Shown one piece after another: positions 44,272 through 54,944 of a stretch of 64,000 bases of DNA. A model generated the notes under the pieces. The model was not told the DNA's origin. It worked only from the letters and a program-made list of their open reading frames with translations, and searched no databases. Source of the stretch: Owenia fusiformis (Eukaryota; Annelida; Polychaeta; Sabellida; Oweniidae); assembly GCA_903813345.2 (NCBI GenBank), contig CAIIXF020000006.1, positions 9,722,989 to 9,786,988 on the forward strand. The letters are read 5' to 3'. The translations under genes and the position numbers were made by a program. The stretch's first letter is position 1; every line of letters begins with the position of its first letter.

Positions 44272-44284
44272 TTCCTCCCTTCCC
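44272..44284 (-). other. Polypurine tract of the retrotransposon
   Basis: Minus-strand GGGAAGGGAGGAA directly abuts the TGTGATG start of the 3' LTR. This is the usual primer site for plus-strand DNA synthesis in LTR elements. Confidence 0.8.
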
Positions 44285-44382
44285 GGGGGTAGGTTCGTCC
44301 CGAACCGAAAACAAAAAAAAACAACAAAAAAAGATGAAAATTGATTACAGCTACTAGAAGTCCATGTTTGACCTTCCCTGAT

Positions 44383-44931
44383 CTATAGATCCATTTCAAC
44401 ACTCTTTGTTTTTACATCCTCAATGAGCCCAATTCGTCTCCTCCATGCCTCCTCCCGGTTTCCAATTTGTCCTTGTCGAGGACATGATTTTTCATTTTTG
44501 TCAAATTGCCTCTGTCGGTCCTTTCCAGTGTAGTTCTCCTTCGAGTCCCAAGATGATCTAGAACTCCATCTAATTCCACTTAGGGGAGGAACTTTGTTCG
44601 CCAAGTCTGGGCACTCCTCTGATGTGACATCGGTAGACTCTGTAGTTTCCAATACACCATGGAAGTTTGCATCGGTACTACCAGTAGTCTGCTCTGTTAT
44701 GACAACTGTATTTGGTTGAATTTGAATATTCTCCTTTGTTCCATAATCGGAACAATGGTCTCCTTTAGTTGCTGGGGAGACTTCAGCAACTTTCCTAGAC
44801 AGTACTGGGCTATTAAACGGAGTCTCTGGTACAACAAATATTTCAGAGTCATCTGATTCACTATCTGATGTATCTGAGAGACTATCAGGCGCTAAAACTA
44901 CAACTTGGTCACCTATGTCATTTTCCTCCAT
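44383..44931 (-). CDS. Small second ORF of the retrotransposon (182 aa), unrecognised
   Basis: It starts 6 bp after the gag-pro stop codon and ends about 110 bp before the 3' LTR. The product is acidic and Ser/Asp/Glu-rich at the start (SDTSDSESDDSE) and turns basic at the end (RWSSRSSWDSKENYTGKDRQ..., REEAWRRR). No reverse transcriptase, RNase H or integrase motif is visible. It could be an accessory protein or a leftover of the C-terminal tail of a deleted pol gene, since its position is where the end of integrase would normally be. Its own ATG so close to the previous stop suggests re-initiation or a separate message. Confidence 0.55.
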   Translation of the reverse strand: MEENDIGDQVVVLAPDSLSDTSDSESDDSEIFVVPETPFNSPVLSRKVAEVSPATKGDHCSDYGTKENIQIQPNTVVITEQTTGSTDANFHGVLETTESTDVTSEECPDLANKVPPLSGIRWSSRSSWDSKENYTGKDRQRQFDKNEKSCPRQGQIGNREEAWRRRIGLIEDVKTKSVEMDL

Positions 44932-44937
44932 ATTCTC

Positions 44938-47829
44938 TCACTCCTCTGCAAGAGTACCTTGGCTACGAATGAAACACATAGCTTGTGCTCCATAATCAAT
45001 TTTTGCTCCATGTTGGGACATAAACTCAGATCCCATGATTCCTTCTTGATCAATATCTGCGACTACAGCCTCCACTGGCAGATTTCGGCCATCCAAGTGT
45101 AAACAACACTTTATACTCCCATATGTTTTGAGTTTTGATCCATCAGCCTGGGTTAAAATGCGTTCAGTCCGACGCAAGCAAGGTCTTCGTTCATAAGGAA
45201 TCCTCAGATATGAACTTAGACTCAACAGAGTTCTCATGGCTCCGGAATCTACCAGAAAATTGACGTCTGTGCCACATATCTCTGTCTTGGCAATTATCTT
45301 CCGTACAATTTGGTTGTCTCCCTCTCCTGATTCAATTTTCCCTTGGTTCTCTGTTAGAAATTGAATGGGGGCAGTAACTTCAGTTTCCTGCCGTTTTGAT
45401 ATGGGTTCTCCATTCACTGTTTTATTGGCATAACACTCCCTCGAATAATGCCCCATCCTGTGACATCTGTAACATTCAACATTCCTTTTAGGGAATTCCC
45501 CCTTTTGTTTGTTAGTCTGAATAAGATCCTTGATGGCTTCCTTCATAGATTGGAGACCTTCCTGAAAACTATGCTTCATGATCTCAACCAATTCCGAGAA
45601 AGACTCCTTGCTGTCTCGGGATTGATCTTGAGATTCTTCCACCGCTGCAATTGCTCCATCCTTATAGCGGGGCAATTGCTTCATCCCTTTTCGCATCCTC
45701 TCAGATTCCAAGTATGATTCTTCCCGAATAGCTAATTCAATAGCTTTATCGAGGGACTGTGCATTTCCCCAATGTATTGCTCTTCGCACTTCCTCCTGGG
45801 GAATGGCTAGCTCAAAACTTCTTCGCGCAAGCCTATCCTGTGCAGATTTTGTCATCTCCGGGTAGGCAAGGCCAGTTAAGCGGCGGATATCTTGTCCTAA
45901 ACTGGCTAGAGACTCATTTGGTTTCCGAGTCCTACTCGACAATTGAGCTTCAAAAATGTCAGCTTTCCCACCTGGTCCAAATCGTTTCTCCAGGGCAGAC
46001 ACCAGATCTTCATAAGTGTATCCTGGATCCATTTCCAACAAGATTTGCTGGGCTGAACCCCTCAAACTGGTGACTAAAAATTGATTTTGCTCCTGGGCAG
46101 TCCATCCATTAGCCTCCACACAGGCATTAAAATAAGTCCTATAATCCATCCATGGTGTTTTGCTGTCATATGGTTCTGGGCGAATTTTTACCCTGGTTTG
46201 ATTAGTGCTTTTACTCTGAACCATTTCCTTACAAAATTCCATACATGTTTTAGCCAACTGGGCCATTTGAGTTACAGCAGATGAAGATTCATTATTTGTC
46301 TCCTCTGAAATTCCAGGATTTTGGCTTAACTCAGATCTTAAGTCATCCCTACAATGCCTGATATCTTCACATTGCTCTTGCTGGTGTTCATCCTTTTTAG
46401 GAGATTTCCATTCGAACTTATTTTCCGAGTTCCTTAAGTTGTTTGAGGGCTTAACTTTACTACGTGCCATCAAGTTCCGATGCTCAGAGAACCTATCTTC
46501 CTTATGGGGATCATCCCTTTCACCCTCCAAATCTCCTCTGACTTCCACATAGTTTTGGGTGCCCTGCGCCTCAAATGGGCTTTCCCTGTAAAATCTAGTC
46601 TGCCTCCGCAAAGGCCAGGGGTTTTCCACCCTTTCTACTGGATGATCGCCATCCCATTCCTGTAACGGGGGTATCTCTTTCCGAGGTGCACTCTCCAATA
46701 ATTGCCTATTGCCCTGGTGTTGTGGATTCACTTCAATATATCCAGAGGTGGTCCTGGGTGGGGCGAAAACTTCCTCAGATATTAATTTCCTATTAGTGGC
46801 TGGGGCAATGTCCGTTCTAGTTTGATCATTCAAAGCAGACCTGTTCTTCCGATCCTCTTCCACTGTGTTAGCCAATGTTTGCACAGTGTTAGCCACATCT
46901 TCTAAACGAGTGCTTAGCGTTTTGGCAACATTTTCCACCTGAGCACTAATCATTTTTGCCATATTTTCAACTCGATTGTTCATCTGTAAATTATCTCTCT
47001 GATTTTGCTGACAAAGATTGTCTATTTTCCCTTCTATATGTATGACTGTGTTATCCAGGCTCGAGAGATTGCATCTAATCTCACTTACAAGCAATTTCTG
47101 CTTATCCAGTTCTTCACTCAAAGTAGGAGAGCACTCTCTCCACTTTGGGGTATCCCTTCCCGGTGTCATTCTTGTGGATGTTTTGGGGAACTTCTTCCTA
47201 GATCCCAACTGTAGGGTGGGTGAATTCCAGGGGTCAGACGCCCTCTCCATCCCATTTTCTTGAACGGTATCCATGAATGGGTTTGATTCCAATTTTTCTT
47301 TTCCAGGCCAATTGATCAAATTCCTGTTCACTAAAGGGAAATCCTGCGTCCCTATTTCCTCCATAGGATCCTTCCACGGTTTACCACCCGTGGTCCAATT
47401 ATCTCCTGTCCAATATCCAGTGCTAAATCCACTGGCTTGTGCAGTGGGCACTTTACTTTGCTCTCCTCTGTACCCTATTGAGACAGGTGTTGGGGCACTT
47501 ATCGTCCCTATAGAGCCGGTATGTTTAACTGTCTGTCTCAGAAAAGCATATGTAGGCTCGAAAAAGGGGTTTAATGCTTCTCGTTTCCTACTTTCTACTT
47601 GCTCTTGTCTTATTCCTTGGTTACTAAAATCCGGGGTATCCTTCTCCCCATCCTGTGTGGGGGAACTTCTTTGTTCCACAGGCAAAGTTGTATCACCTGT
47701 CAAAGGGTTTTTTATATGCTCGTTGTCATTCTTAAAGAAGACCCAGGTTTTCTTTTGTTCCTTTGTTTGATCCATACTCTCAATATCCGACATTTTATCA
47801 GATATTTCCACCTGCAAATTTGCATGCAA
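44938..47829 (-). CDS. Gag-protease polyprotein of the LTR retrotransposon (963 aa)
   Basis: Residues 1-240 are a Pro/Ser/Trp-rich, low-complexity leader. A coiled coil follows (about 245-330), then a polar linker. A capsid-like retrotransposon gag domain spans about 555-715 (WMDYRTYFNACVEANGW, then EALEKRFGPGG-like segment and Q-S-L-D-K-A). A CCHC zinc knuckle C-x2-C-x4-H-x4-C lies at 786-799. A retropepsin-like aspartic protease spans about 845-950 with the catalytic D-S-G at 861-863 and the later G-I-M-G-S-E-F block at 930-936. The frame is fully open and stops right after the protease, without a frameshift or read-through extension into pol. Met13 is an alternative start. It would make particles that package RNA. 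Confidence 0.92.
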   Translation of the reverse strand: MHANLQVEISDKMSDIESMDQTKEQKKTWVFFKNDNEHIKNPLTGDTTLPVEQRSSPTQDGEKDTPDFSNQGIRQEQVESRKREALNPFFEPTYAFLRQTVKHTGSIGTISAPTPVSIGYRGEQSKVPTAQASGFSTGYWTGDNWTTGGKPWKDPMEEIGTQDFPLVNRNLINWPGKEKLESNPFMDTVQENGMERASDPWNSPTLQLGSRKKFPKTSTRMTPGRDTPKWRECSPTLSEELDKQKLLVSEIRCNLSSLDNTVIHIEGKIDNLCQQNQRDNLQMNNRVENMAKMISAQVENVAKTLSTRLEDVANTVQTLANTVEEDRKNRSALNDQTRTDIAPATNRKLISEEVFAPPRTTSGYIEVNPQHQGNRQLLESAPRKEIPPLQEWDGDHPVERVENPWPLRRQTRFYRESPFEAQGTQNYVEVRGDLEGERDDPHKEDRFSEHRNLMARSKVKPSNNLRNSENKFEWKSPKKDEHQQEQCEDIRHCRDDLRSELSQNPGISEETNNESSSAVTQMAQLAKTCMEFCKEMVQSKSTNQTRVKIRPEPYDSKTPWMDYRTYFNACVEANGWTAQEQNQFLVTSLRGSAQQILLEMDPGYTYEDLVSALEKRFGPGGKADIFEAQLSSRTRKPNESLASLGQDIRRLTGLAYPEMTKSAQDRLARRSFELAIPQEEVRRAIHWGNAQSLDKAIELAIREESYLESERMRKGMKQLPRYKDGAIAAVEESQDQSRDSKESFSELVEIMKHSFQEGLQSMKEAIKDLIQTNKQKGEFPKRNVECYRCHRMGHYSRECYANKTVNGEPISKRQETEVTAPIQFLTENQGKIESGEGDNQIVRKIIAKTEICGTDVNFLVDSGAMRTLLSLSSYLRIPYERRPCLRRTERILTQADGSKLKTYGSIKCCLHLDGRNLPVEAVVADIDQEGIMGSEFMSQHGAKIDYGAQAMCFIRSQGTLAEE

Positions 47830-47892
47830 TTTTCAAGATGTGCGTCCCTATTATAAATCCTTATCCTTGCTTCCACAAGAACAACTGAAGCA

Positions 47893-47910
47893 ATCCCACT
47901 TCTGACACCA
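47893..47910 (-). other. Primer binding site of the retrotransposon
   Basis: Minus-strand TGGTGTCAGAAGTGGGAT starts one base after the CA end of the 5' LTR. It begins TGG, complementary to the CCA tail of a tRNA. I do not assign the tRNA by memory. Confidence 0.8.
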
Positions 47911-47911
47911 A

Positions 47912-50900
47912 TGTAACGTTTTCCCCGTGGGTCAGGAATGCGGGGAAAATGCGGGGAAGGTGGACTCTCCCGCGTGTTACTTAATTGCGGGATTATACGG
48001 AGCGGCGTTGACTCCGCTCGCTACAGTCGCCTGAGATGTTACTCCAAGGAAATGCAAGGGGAAAGAAAGTATTACGCAATCTGGGTTTGCACTACACAAG
48101 TTCCCTCCGGAACTCAATACAATACAACAATGAACATTCAAGTACAGAATAAAAATAAAGTTATATATTTGCTCTTTATGAGCTAAACAATCACAAACAA
48201 TGCTCTAGAAACAATAGACAATTATGTACAAAGTTGAACTCAAACTACACTAAGCTATATAATCACTAATGCCTTAAGGCAGAAAAAATACATGTGATGT
48301 TACTTGAAGGTCTCTAAAGTTACTATAAGAAAGTAAGATCAAAAGAGGATATCACTTTGATAAGTTCCAGCAAAAGATAAAGGTTGATATCACTTGAATG
48401 TCTCTAAAGTCGCCACATAAAATAATCATGAACTCATATTAAACAATCACTATAACATTAGATGTCTTTGTTTGTGTCTTCTTCAGCAATTGTGGGATGC
48501 AGCTCTTGTCTTTGTATTCCGTTGTCTGTCCTGAAATAAAATGGCGCTCCTGGCCACGGGACCCCACTGTCTACTTATCAAGTTTATTAATGTACAACCT
48601 GGTGCAAATATTCTTAAAATCCGGAATCCAAGTTGCAATCGGGTGCAACGGTCCTACTCAATGGGTGCAAAAGCCCTTATATCTCTTGATCATAGGTGCA
48701 ATGTTTCTGTGTGCCCCTGTTCCTAACCAGGGTGCAACTCCTCTATATGCCCTTGTTCCTTAATCAAGGTGCATCTTGCCCCTGTTCCTTAACCAGGGTG
48801 CAAGTCCTTTATGTGCCCTTGTTCCTTAACCAAGGTGCACCTTGCCCCTGTCCCTTAACCAGGGTGCAAGTCCTTTATATGCCCTTATTAAACTTTGCAC
48901 CTATGTCCAGTTTGCAATTCCCTTATATGCCCTTGTTCCTAACCAAGGTGCATCTTGCCCCTGTTCCTTAACCAGGGTGCAAGTCCTCTATATTCCATTA
49001 TCCAAGTTGCAATCAGGTGCAAACGTCCTTAAATCCTTAATCCGAGGTGCAACCGGGTGCAAATGTCCTTAAATCCTTAATCCGAGGTGCAACCGGGTGC
49101 AAATGTCCTTATGGGGTGCAACCTGGTGCAAGTATCCTTAAATCCTTAATCCGAGGTGCAACCGGGTGCAAATGTCCTTATGGGGTGCAACCTGGTGCAA
49201 GTATCCTTAAATCCTTAATCCGAGGTGCAACCAGGTGCAAATGTCCTTATGAGATGCAACCTGGTGCAAATGTGCTTTAATCCTTAATCCGAGGTGCAAC
49301 CGGGTGCAAATGTCCTTATGGGGTGCAACCTGGTGCAAGTATCCTTAAATCCTTTATCCAAGTTGCAATCAGGTGCAAATGTCCTTATGGGGTGCAACCT
49401 GGTGCAAGTATCCTTAAATCCTTAATCCGAGGTGCAACCGGGTGCAAATGTCCTTATGGGGTGCAGCCTGGTGCAAGTATCCTTAAATCCTTAATCCGAG
49501 GTGCAACCGGGTGCAAATGTCCTTATGGGGTGCAACCTGGTGCAAATGTCCTTAAATCCTTAATCCGAGGTGCAACCGGGTGCAAATGTCCTTATAGGGT
49601 GCAACCTGGTGCAAATGTCCTTAAATCCTTAATCCGAGGTGCAACCGGGTGCAAATATCCACTATGGGTGCAATTGGGTGCAAATGTACGCTATGGGTGC
49701 AACCGGGTGCAAATATCCTTAATCATAGGTGCAATGTCTCTGTGTGCCCCTGTTCCTAACCAGGGTGCAATTCCTCTATATGCCCTTGTTCCTTAACCAA
49801 GGTGCATCTTGCCCCTGTTCCTTAACCAGGGTGCAAGTCCTTTTATGTGCCCTTGTTCCTCAACCAAGGTGCACCTTGCCCCTGTCCCTTAACCAGGGTG
49901 CAAGTCCTTTATATCTCTTATTATACTTTGCACCTATGTCCAGGTTGCAATCATGGGTACAAATGCCCCTTGCACCAATATGGGGTTGCAAGTTGGGTGC
50001 AACTCTCCCAAGTCTCCTGGGGTTGCAAGATTGAGTGCAACTCTCCCAAAAGTCCTTCACACCTATCCCTTGTGGTTATTATGGGGTGCAAATATCCCTT
50101 GCACCAATATGGGGTTGCAAATTGGGTGCAACTCTCCCAAATGTCCTTCACACCTGGTGCAAATATTCCTTGCACCGATATGGGGTTGCACAGTTGGTTG
50201 CAACTCTCCCAAATGTCTTTCAATTAGTTACTATTGGGTGCAAATATTCCTTGCACCGATATGGGGTTTGCGCAATTACTTGCAACTCTCCCAAATATCC
50301 TTCCGTTGATTATTTTAAGTGCAAATATCCCTTGCACCGATATGGGGTTGCAAGTTGGGTGCAACTCTCCCAAATCTCCTGGGGTTGCAAGATTGAGTGC
50401 AACTCTCCCAATAGTCCTTCACACCTGGTGCAAATATTCCTTGCACCAATATGGGGTTGCAAATTAGGTGCAACTCTCCCAAATGTACTTCAGGTGGTTA
50501 TAATGGGTGCAAATATCCCTTGCACCTATATGGGGTTGCAAGTTGGTTGCAACTCTCCCAAATCTCCTGGGGTTGCAAGATTGAGTGCAACTCTCCCAAA
50601 ATTCCTTCACACTTATTCAAGGTGGTTATTTTGGATGCAAATATCCCTTTCACCGATATGGGGTTGCAAATTGGGTGCAACTCTCCCAAATCTCCTGGGG
50701 TTGCAAGATTGAGTGCAACTCTCCCAAAAGTCCTTCACACCGGGTGCAAATATTCCTTGCACCGATATGGGGTTGCAAGATTGAGTGCAACTCTCCCAAA
50801 TGTACTTCAGGTGGTTATAATGGGTGCAAATATCCCTTGCACCTATATGGGGTTGCAAAGTTGGGTGCAAATATCCCAAGTCCTTCACACCTGGTGCAAA

Positions 50901-52094
50901 TATTCCTTGTACCAATATGGGGTTGCAAGTTAGGTGCAACTCTCCCAAATGTACTTCAGGTGGTTATAATGGGTGCAAATATCCCTTGCACCTATATGGG
51001 GTTGCAAATTGGGTGCAACTCTCCCAAATATCCTTCCGTTGAGTATGGGGTTGCAAAGTTGGGTGCAACTCTCCCAAATGTCCTTTACAATTGGTGCAAA
51101 TATTCCTTGCACCGATATGGGGTTGCAAAGTTGGTTGCAACTCTCCCAAATATCCTTCACACCTATTCCAGGTGGTTGATATGGGTGCAAATGTTCCTTG
51201 CACCGATATGGGGTTGCAAATTGGGTGCAACTCTCCCAAATATCCTTCCGTTGAGTATGGGGTTGCAAAGTTGGGTGCAACTCTCCCAAATGTCCTTTAC
51301 AATTGGTGCAAATATTCCTTGCACCGATATGGGGTTGCAAAGTTGGTTGCAACTCTCCCAAATATCCTTCACACCTATTCCAGGTGGTTGATATGGGTGC
51401 AAATGTTCCTTGCACCGATATGGGGTTGCAAAGTTGGTTGCAACTCTCCCAAATAACAATATAATGTTGAGTAAAAATAATGAACAAAAATACACACACA
51501 ATCTCAGCAAATATAGAAATAGATACAATCCGATATGAATCTCTAAAACAATGTTCAAAATGTCCAGGCTAAAAAATGGACAAACCGTGATGATATTTGA
51601 TGACAATCTTTCGTCAATTACTCAACAAAATATTCTTACTTACGACCCCGTGGTTGTTCCAGTCTGTAAATCCATTAATATTTTGTCGCACAACAACTTG
51701 ACAAACTGGTCAAATTCCTTTTATATGCCCCGCGCGGACGTTTTGGACTGCATAAATCTGATTGGTTAATACCGCCAAAAACTAGGTTAGTATGCCGCTG
51801 AGGTACCCCAAATGGGCGATAATATGAAATTTCCGTGGATGGTCATGTCACTAAAATAATAAAAACGTGATCAATTAACTCGAAAATGATTAAAAATCAA
51901 AGTTCCTATGAAAGATTACATGCCAATAATTGATCCGCCACTCGCCTAAACTCACCAATTCCACTGAAATTCCTGTAAAATGGCTTCGTTTTTCCGATTT
52001 CGAAAGAATAATTATATTGACTTCCTTATTTCCAGAATTTCTTATCAAAACCGGTAATGGTGAAACGAAAACACAAAAATCAATTTTCATCACA
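47912..52094 (-). repeat. LTR (upstream, 5' LTR in element orientation), 4183 bp
   Basis: Same length and architecture as 40089-44271, with the GGTGCAA block at about 48598-51458. Noticed differences include single substitutions near 48049, 48651, 50650 and 51674, and a three-base cluster near 50870. In element orientation this LTR contains the promoter; no clear TATA position was fixed by eye. Confidence 0.92.
48598..51458. repeat. Complex GGTGCAA tandem repeat in the right LTR
   Basis: Counterpart of 40775-43635 with the same unit order and no net length change. The array has thus been stable since insertion, unlike typical minisatellites that change copy number quickly. Confidence 0.9.
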
Positions 52095-52098
52095 ATAT
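52095..52098. repeat. Right target site duplication ATAT of the LTR element
   Basis: Follows the terminal CA of the right LTR; matches 40085-40088. Confidence 0.7.
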
Positions 52099-52184
52099 TT
52101 TGTTCTAACAAATGCATTTAATCTAGGTGCTCTATTAAACATGCAGTTAGTGAAATTCGAATCAAATACGAACCTGTAGCCGCC

Positions 52185-52228
52185 ATTTGTGACAACGGTA
52201 TCTGACTTTACAGTTGTCAGGGTATTCC
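52185..52228 (-). repeat. Right member of the 44-bp inverted repeat pair
   Basis: Reverse complement of 39838-39881 with few mismatches: TGACAACGGTA, TCTGACTT loop, TACAGTTGTCA, then GGGTATTCC. It abuts the perfect hairpin that starts at 52229. Confidence 0.6.
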
Positions 52229-52358
52229 AAAAATGCCAAACTTTGTGACAAAGAATTTCATCAGCTATTGCCCCGAACCGGTCCGTCTTCTCTCTGCAAG
52301 CAGATTGCCCTGAACCGGATGCAGGATGAAATTCTTTGTCACAAAGTTTGGCATTTTT
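52229..52358. repeat. Perfect 34-bp inverted repeat with 62-bp loop
   Basis: Left arm 52229-52262 (AAAAATGCCAAACTTTGTGA...) and right arm 52325-52358 are exact reverse complements. The loop contains two GAACCGG motifs and TCTGCAAGCAGA. Further ACCGGTC motifs follow at about 52670-52710. No mismatch in 34 bp means a young palindrome or one kept by selection. Confidence 0.8.
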
Positions 52359-53963
52359 TATAAAATCAAACGCGCGTCATTGAAACTCACAAGATGTAAG
52401 TAGCATGTCATTTACATCATACCTTGATGGAGAAAAGTAGATCTTATATGTAAGAAGTACTAAATAAAAGTTATCGTGAAAATGAGCAGTCGTTCTCGAG
52501 AGAAAAGAGCATAAATGCGCATTTAGAGAGTTTTGGTCCGTTTAAAAATCTGTAAAAAATTGGGGTACTTAAAAGCATCAGGAGGCATCATATATTTCAA
52601 ATTAGACACGAGGAAGTCAATATTGAGCAAGTTATGGCTATTTTAAATTCAAATAAAACCGTTAACCCGTACCGGTCCAGCTTTTGACCCGTACCGGTCA
52701 ATTTTCGTTAGCTGCGTATACCAAGGGTGAGTATCCATACATCAAAACTTTGTTGAATTATACCAGTTTTTTGCTAAAATTATTTTGACGCTTTTATGAA
52801 TTATACAAATATTTACTCACAAACCAAATATCCAAAATGTGTAGACATATAAAGTGAAAGACTTACTTCTCAAATTAGAAATATAAATGTGATCACCTAG
52901 TTTCTCAATGCCAACACACTGGTTGTAAACAAACATAAATAAATGTCACATCGTTCCAAATGTCTGAGTCTATTCATCTTGCATGATTTCATAGTCTAGT
53001 CTCGTCCTTGGCTTTTCAATGATAGATGACACTGTTCAGAATGCCCATATCCTATGAAATTCAAGATACCATTAGATTAAGTATTGTTTTGACTTAATGC
53101 AAGTATTTATAATTGCAATCTGTATAACAAATGAATGCTTCCAATTTTAGTTCCAGAATTTCAATTATAAGTACAATAGGAAAGTCCCTAAAATCGAAAA
53201 ATATTTACCTCTGCACAACAAATATATGCATTAAAATTAATCTTCAATTTTTCCTACATAATAATTTTAATCGCAAAAATATCAATACCAATACAAAGAC
53301 CAACACTTTGATAAAATAAGTTTAGTTGTACATTGAGACGAGAACAGATGTAAAAAAATTCAAAGAAATTTCTGGGTATGAGCATATAAGCAAGAAACTA
53401 TTGTTATACTTTTAAGTAATTCAACTTTATATGATATTAATGAGTGTTGGATTTACTTATCCCTGATATGTTTATTTTCTTGTGTTAATGCACTGGACAT
53501 AAATCCCATGTGCCCTCTGTGTATATAGTATATCTATATTTGAATTCGGCATAATTCACATTTAAGTTTTGACTTTAATTCAGTGAAGATTTTGTGGCTG
53601 TTACTGGACACTTTGACATTATTTTGCTTTTGTCTCTAATTGATGAAACCTTTAAGTCCAAATATGTTAGAGTCCAATATATAGAAGTCCCAACAAGTCC
53701 AAATAAGGTGAAGAATCAATATGACATCTAACTGATGATATCACTTGGTGAAGCATGATAATTAGGTGATGAACAGAGAAATCTGAAAAGTAAAATGTAA
53801 TTATAGAAAGTCAATTATTAATTTTTTATTATTAATTCTGAAAAGTAAAATGTAATTATAGAAAGTCAATTATTAATTCTTTGTGATTACCCTATTTAAT
53901 CGAAATAATGGCAGATTAAAAGGATACTAACTTAATTTCAAAGTAAAATCAGGTCTCCAGTGC
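52359..53963. other. Intronic stretch with a short tandem duplication
   Basis: No exon is supported. At 53782-53879 a 42-bp block (TCTGAAAAGTAAAATGTAAT...) is repeated once with a 55-bp offset. The minus-strand coiled-coil gene ends at 53964, so part of this region is its 3' UTR. Confidence 0.5.
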
Positions 53964-54629
53964 CTATCCATGAATTTCTCCCTTAAGCCACTCGCCAAAT
54001 TTATCTAACTTCTCATGAATTTCTTGTTTGAGCCTTAACTCTAATCCAGCAATGCTTTGCTTTATCTCATCTTTCAGTTCACCGATTTCAGCAGACAGTT
54101 TCTCATACACATTGGTGATATCCTTCCTCTTACATTGTCCTGAATTATGTCCAGAAGCTAAAAAGTTTACAAGGAATCATCATCACTCGTCTATCCCACA
54201 TCATTTGAGACTGAATGCTCTATCTTTATTGAGAAGTAGTATCTACAACTATTTTTGATGTTATGAGTATTGGCTATCATTTTTTTTTCTTCAACATGTA
54301 ATGGCTTCAGTATTGATGAAATGTCCCTTGGTGTTCTGGTTCTGGACTGTGATACTGGCTATCAATTGTAGGGAAAAGGGGGTATTCATTTTTAGGTCAG
54401 ATCATGGTTTTGACATTATAGGCTCTATTTTATTTATGACAGGTTTACACTTTAGAGTTTCTTACTAGGTTTCTTTACAGTTTTGGTCCTTTTTCTTTGG
54501 CACTCTGTATAATGTATTCTACTTTGTATGATGGAGAGCATATAGCATAATAGCATCCTTACCTAAATTGGCCACAATAATCACATCCAATGCCAATACA
54601 ACCACACACACTGCAATGCTGTACTTCAT
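53964..54629 (-). CDS. Small secreted coiled-coil peptide gene (86 aa, two exons)
   Basis: Exon 1 is 54563-54629 (signal peptide MKYSIAVCVVVLALDVIIVANL, phase 1 donor GTAAGG). Exon 2 is 53964-54157 (acceptor TTTTTAG, ends TAG). The mature part has one Cys (GQCKRKD) followed by a long amphipathic helix, with heptad-like spacing in VYEKLSAEIGELKDEIKQSI and LELRLKQEIHEKLDKF. Exon 1 is nearly the same length (67 bp), phase and sequence as the signal exon of the VWD gene at 38201-38267, so the two genes share a duplicated 5' exon. The lone Cys plus coiled coil suggests disulfide-linked oligomers (inference). The intron holds an inverted copy of the 16335-type repeat. It was too small for a long open frame. 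Confidence 0.75.
54184..54520 (-). repeat. Inverted copy of the 16335-type dispersed repeat
   Basis: On the minus strand it shows the CCAATACTCATAACATCAAA, CATTACATGTTGAAGAA and AGGGACATTTCAT blocks of 16335-17060. It lies within the single intron of the coiled-coil peptide gene. Confidence 0.65.
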
Positions 54630-54944
54630 TATGATCTGGTATTTGTATTTTTGGTTGCAAATATTCTATAATATGTATAATGTGCAAGATGAGAAATTGG
54701 ACAAGATTTGTATTTTGCATTCAATGCATTTACCACTTCAACAACAAATACAGTAGTTGCTTCTGAAAATTGGTCTTTATAATGTTATCATTATATATGT
54801 ATGTGCAAGAATTACTTATATTTGGTATTATTCCATAGTTAGCATGATATTCATTGGATAACACGTCAAAATAAAAACAGTATTTTTGTAATCAGTGGTA
54901 AAATATGATATTTTTAACAAATTTTCACTTAACCATAGCATACG

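Larger units (their letters stand above)
40089..52094 (-). mobile_element. 12,006-bp giant-LTR retrotransposon, gag-pro only
   Basis: Two direct repeats of exactly 4183 bp (40089-44271 and 47912-52094; constant offset 7823) start TG and end CA. They flank a 3640-bp internal region. On the minus strand, the PBS TGGTGTCAGAAGTGGGAT lies one base inside the first LTR (47893-47910) and a purine tract lies directly before the other LTR (44272-44284). The internal region encodes one Gag-protease frame and a 182-residue frame; there is no room for, and no trace of, reverse transcriptase, RNase H or integrase. The 4-bp ATAT duplication is intact. I noticed only about 20 substitutions between the LTRs and no net indel, so the insertion is young. 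It is a non-autonomous element that would need enzymes from a partner. Confidence 0.92.

Noticed and set aside
45448-47856. Plus-strand open frames opposite the Gag-protease gene
   Set aside because: They are antisense shadows of one long, well-supported minus-strand frame.
40089-52094. A segmental duplication of host DNA instead of an LTR element
   Set aside because: TG/CA ends, PBS, PPT, gag-pro coding and the 4-bp flank duplication together identify an LTR retrotransposon.
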